Positions 60,881 to 64,000 of a stretch of DNA of 64,000 nucleotides are shown piece after piece. The stretch comes from Pseudorasbora parva (taxonomy: Eukaryota; Chordata; Actinopteri; Cypriniformes; Gobionidae). A program made the translations under genes and the position numbers. Position 1 is the stretch's first letter. Each line of letters opens with the position of its first letter. Under the pieces are notes generated by a model. The model saw only the letters and a program-made list of their open reading frames with translations. It was not told the DNA's origin and did not search any database. Where the stretch lies: contig NC_090176.1 in NCBI RefSeq assembly GCF_024679245.1, positions 22,488,546 to 22,552,545 of the forward strand, in the 5' to 3' direction.

Positions 60881-61240
60881 ACCATAGACTGTCAAAAAAT
60901 ATGGACGTATTGTCCATGACGTCACCCGTAGTTTTCTGAAGCCTAAATCTTGGCAGCGCGTCACTCCCGGATAACTGATAATGGGCAAAGAGGCTGGACG
61001 TGGGTGGAGATGAGGTGCCTAGTTGCACTGGTGGGACGCTTGACAGCCTTTTTTTTGATGGCCTTTTTTTCATATCTATATTATAGTAATCATCATAAAA
61101 TTAGGTATCATTCAAAAGCTTACGAACTCAAAAATCATCCTTTGTAAACAGTTTTGAAATCGGAAGTTGTGTTACCATGGAAACGGTACTCAAATTTCTT
61201 TTAGCAGGCTCCTCCCCTAGGGGGCGTTGTCATTTTTCAA
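60881..61240. repeat. Probable fragment of a dispersed fish repeat
   Basis: The stretch begins ACCATAGACTGTCAAAAA with GGACGTATTGTCCATGACG, words that I remember from widespread zebrafish elements, and ends near CTCCCCTAGGGGGCGTTG. No clear inverted ends or target duplication were found, so the limits are approximate. Confidence 0.35.
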
Positions 61241-62150
61241 ATTACAAAAATGATTTGAACTACTTCATAATCAAAATCTTTTCTAATCTTGACAAATACA
61301 TATCGTCGCAAAGGTCCTTGTTTTGTGATGGAAGTTATATTTGAAAAGAAATGTACAGGAAAATGCAAAAAAAAATCAAAGGAATGTGAATGACACCAGT
61401 GGTTATTTTTGGTACAGCAAAATCTCATGGGAACTTTAATTTTTGTGATCTCAACTTCAAATGTGGGGCACATTTTGGTTAGACATGTCTATTCTCAAAA
61501 TGGCGTGACAGTTAAAGGGTTAATATAATTTAAACAGATGAGTTTAAATAAGTCACCCATTTCACAATTGTTATAAAGGACAAAATGATCTGTATAAAAC
61601 CACTTTTTGCACCAGGCTGTAAGCAGTATTTGTTTCGGCTGTGAGTTGGGCATTTTAACATGGGGAGATACAGATGTCTCTAGCGGCCATTCAATGAATT
61701 GCAGTTTAAGTAACTTACGTGTTGGCTTCAAGAGAGACCGCGGGAGGTTGCCGTTCTGTGTGAACATAATACCAAATAAAATGGTGACTTAATCACTCCA
61801 TATATTGGTTTTGCCATTGCTGTTTAACATGATTAGCATATGCAACACAACTGCATATGAATATTTAAATTAGGCAAGCAATAGGAAGGTTTATGACTGG
61901 TTATATGGTGCTAAACATGTGCATTGTATACCCTTAAAAACTGTTTTGAAGAGATTGGAAATGTTTGTGATAAAAATTCATTCTTTATCGAGCCAGTTGA
62001 AGATTGTTTTTTGTGAAATCACCATTGTTGTTTTGAAGCAGGGTCCTCGGAGGACATCTGATGTTAATATGAACACTTTCGGCCTGAATATTTCTAGGCA
62101 TGCGACGCATGTTTGATATCCATCACCTGGAGATGATTTGTTGCTTTAAC
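61241..62150. other. Intergenic or intronic sequence, nothing recognised
   Basis: Mixed-composition sequence on which both strands offer only short frames (up to ~90 codons) without domains or a coding look. A phrase ATGGCGTGACAGTTAAAGGG near 61499 may be a small piece of an older repeat. Confidence 0.5.
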
Positions 62151-63199
62151 TGAGCTTGTGATGAAAGTCCTTATCAGAGGCCGAGCACAGGCCTGTCTGA
62201 ACTCAGTGTGTATCTGTGCGTTTGTATTTGGGGAATTTACTAGCTGAGAGATAACACGATAAACCTTCTGTTACTTTCTGTGTTCAAAAGACACAGAGAC
62301 AAAAGCTTTAATTAGTTCAGTGCCGCTGGAAAATGGCTTTGTTTTTGAATTCTGGAGGCCAAAAGCCTCGTCTTTCAAGTTGGAAATGTTTAATTAGTTT
62401 GCCTATTAAGTGTGCGCGTGCATGTTTGGAGCACGTTTACTATTCCGCTCAATGTGGTTGTGTACTTGAACGTATTGTTATAATTCGCTCACATCAACTT
62501 TTGAGGATCACTTTCACATTTGCTGATCCGATCGTCTTTGTTTGTTACTCCACACAATCTCCCAAACACACATCCGTATTTGTTTTTCCTTGCTCAAGAT
62601 CTCAGTCAGACGCTGAAGTACGGCCGGTCTGCCTGCCAGGGACACATTTACTCCAAGGCTTTCTATGTAATTGAACATTTTTTTCCATCTTGCTATGAAA
62701 ACGCTGAGTCAGAGATTGCCGAGGCTCAGCGTGGGCCCATGAGGCTGGAACCGGGGCTAACTCCGCTCTGTGCCCTGAATACAGAGGTTGAAAACAAGGT
62801 AATCCTTCAGGGTGAGGGGGAGTGACCCCAAAACTAGCCCTTGCTTGTAAATATCTGGTCTGTCTTTGAGACTTGGAAACATTTCATGGCCTTAATGTGT
62901 TATCAGGCTGTGGAGGAAATCTCAGGCAACGCCCCGAGAGTTCTGGGATCCAGATCAATTGGCTGCATCAATAGAGCTTTGGAGCATATTGGAAATCTAT
63001 TGCTGTGTCTTGCTCTGATCTATAGCCGGAGCTTCAGGTACAGGGAGAAATTAGGAGCATATTTCACTTAGGGTGAATGGAAATCTTAAGCGGAATATCA
63101 GGTGTCATTCTAAAAAAATGTAAATAATATTAAATATTGTTAACGATTATGCTAATTGATAGGGAAATGACCCGTTAACACACCTTTCACGGATATATA
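62151..63199. other. Single-copy-looking non-coding stretch
   Basis: Base composition is more balanced than the array. A frame of 113 codons at 62333 on + has no recognisable domain. One AP-1-like TGAGTCA lies near 62705 within a self-similar phrase (GCTGAGTCAGAG, GAGGCTCAGC). It could be part of a large intron or a regulatory region; nothing firmer can be said. Confidence 0.4.
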
Positions 63200-63402
63200 C
63201 AAGTTTGGGATCAGTAATATATTTTTTAAAGAAATTAATACTTTTATGGAGCAAGGATGCATTCAAATTATTAAAAGAGATCAACAGCTTATAATAGCGT
63301 TTATGATTTCAATTTCAAATCAAATCGATCAAATAAATGCGGCCTTAAAAAACAGACAAAAAAGAAATCTTACTGACCGCAGACATGAGAACATTAGTGT
63401 AC
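63200..63402. repeat. Degraded MITE-like dispersed element
   Basis: Left end GTTTGGGATCAGTAATAT and right end ATCTTACTGACCGCAGAC are imperfect inverted matches (GGATCAGTAA versus CGGTCAGTAA on the other strand). The interior AGAAATTAATACTTTTAT with GCAAGGATGCATTCAAATT, and AAATAAATGC, is a widespread cyprinid repeat core from memory. It is heavily decayed and therefore old. Confidence 0.6.
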
Positions 63403-64000
63403 CTTAAATGGAACAGGAGTGTGTCATACTTTATGTATGTGATGTTAAAGAAAGAAAGGTGTGTTACCTGACAGAGAGTTCTCAGTTCCCAGATATCCAG
63501 GAGGTTAATTGCATTTGTAAAGGGCAGAAAATTAATAGAGTTTAATGTCAGAAGCCGCCAGCTGGTGCATCCCTTTCATGTACGCACCCGCTTATAGAAA
63601 TTAATAACATATTAATATTACAGTAGGCCTCTCCTTTTCATGTTGTGCTAAAGTGTCTACATGATTAGTGTTACGCCACTCACGTATTTGCCAATTAAGC
63701 AGGGAATTGTTAAGAGTAATGACATTAATGACTTTAAGAGCTGACAATCATTACTCATTTACGCCTCGTTGTCTCTAAATCTTCATTCGCTTGATCCCCC
63801 GCAGGGAACGAAGAGAGATGCAACGGCTGATTTAACATTTTCTGTCAAAACAAATTATCACCGCAGAAACCATGCACGTAAGAGCGCTGCTGCAATCGCA
63901 GACGCTGAAAGTTTGGTGGCTGTCTGGCTTGTGTCATTTTGGCCAAAACTCACGTCGCTTATCGGGGAGAGACGTGGAGAGAAATAAGAGAAATCAAGCT
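63403..64000. promoter_or_regulatory. Possible conserved regulatory stretch (uncertain)
   Basis: The part at about 63540-63760 has many homeodomain-type ATTA/TAAT cores (for example TAATGACATTAATGAC) and a TGACAATCATTAC word, looks unique, and has no coding frame. This is the usual appearance of a developmental enhancer, but conservation cannot be seen from one sequence. After 63780 a pyrimidine-ending CCCCCGCAG and a downstream CACGTAAGAG frame an open 73-nt piece; see the rejected list. Confidence 0.22.

Noticed and set aside
62333..62674. 113-codon plus-strand frame
   Set aside because: No domain, unusual cysteine-rich mix, overlaps another frame of 101 codons; no splice or start evidence. 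Likely chance.
63805..63877. Possible 73-nt internal exon (after CCCCCGCAG, before GTAAGAG)
   Set aside because: The splice-like signals and an open frame (GTKRDATADL...) exist, but the piece is short, resembles no known protein, and no neighbouring exon was found.

Overview
The window looks like nuclear DNA of a teleost fish, most likely a cyprinid (zebrafish, carp or goldfish relatives). I judge this from remembered repeat vocabulary (TAGCGCCACC modules, the TTAAAGCTGC(A/G)AGCAGC head, the CACTTCGTGC tail, a TTAA transposon carrying a THAP-type exon) and not from a search. I found no complete host protein-coding gene. The many short reading frames are the same few repeat stretches translated again and again.

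Positions 1-60505 form one continuous head-to-tail array of about 36 copies (U1-U36) of a 1.2-3.5 kb repeat, all in + orientation. An intact unit has these parts in order: a head (TTAAAGCTGC, then AGCAGC, then TTAGCGGGGTTCAAGC); a body built from diverged internal modules, namely about five A modules starting near TAGCGCCAC and two B modules around CCAGGGACTAGTT; an (AAT)n microsatellite; and, in only some units, one to six copies of a ~53-bp tail ending GCTTGAACCCCTAA. That tail end is the inverted complement of the head. Head variants define three subfamilies: A-head (GCTGCAAGCAGC), G-head (GCTGCGAGCAGC), and one diverged copy at 38951. Most units end in (AAT)n and run straight into the next head, while tails gather in clusters. 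I count about 36 opens and 32 closes, which is what repeated insertion of new copies into the AAT tract of older ones would leave. Later unequal recombination made near-identical blocks, hybrid units, headless units and truncations.

Within U29 sits a separate 1,477-bp DNA transposon (47970-49446) with a TTAA duplication and 13-bp perfect inverted ends. It carries a damaged THAP-type zinc-finger exon on + and a short acidic coding exon with its own TATA-like element on -, pointing toward each other. It best fits the Kolobok-type TTAA group.

From 60506 to 64000 the array stops and ordinary, mostly single-copy-looking intergenic or intronic sequence begins. It holds fragments of other dispersed repeats (about 60881-61240 and 63200-63402) and an AT-rich stretch near 63540-63760 that could be a conserved regulatory element. 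No exon there could be supported with confidence.
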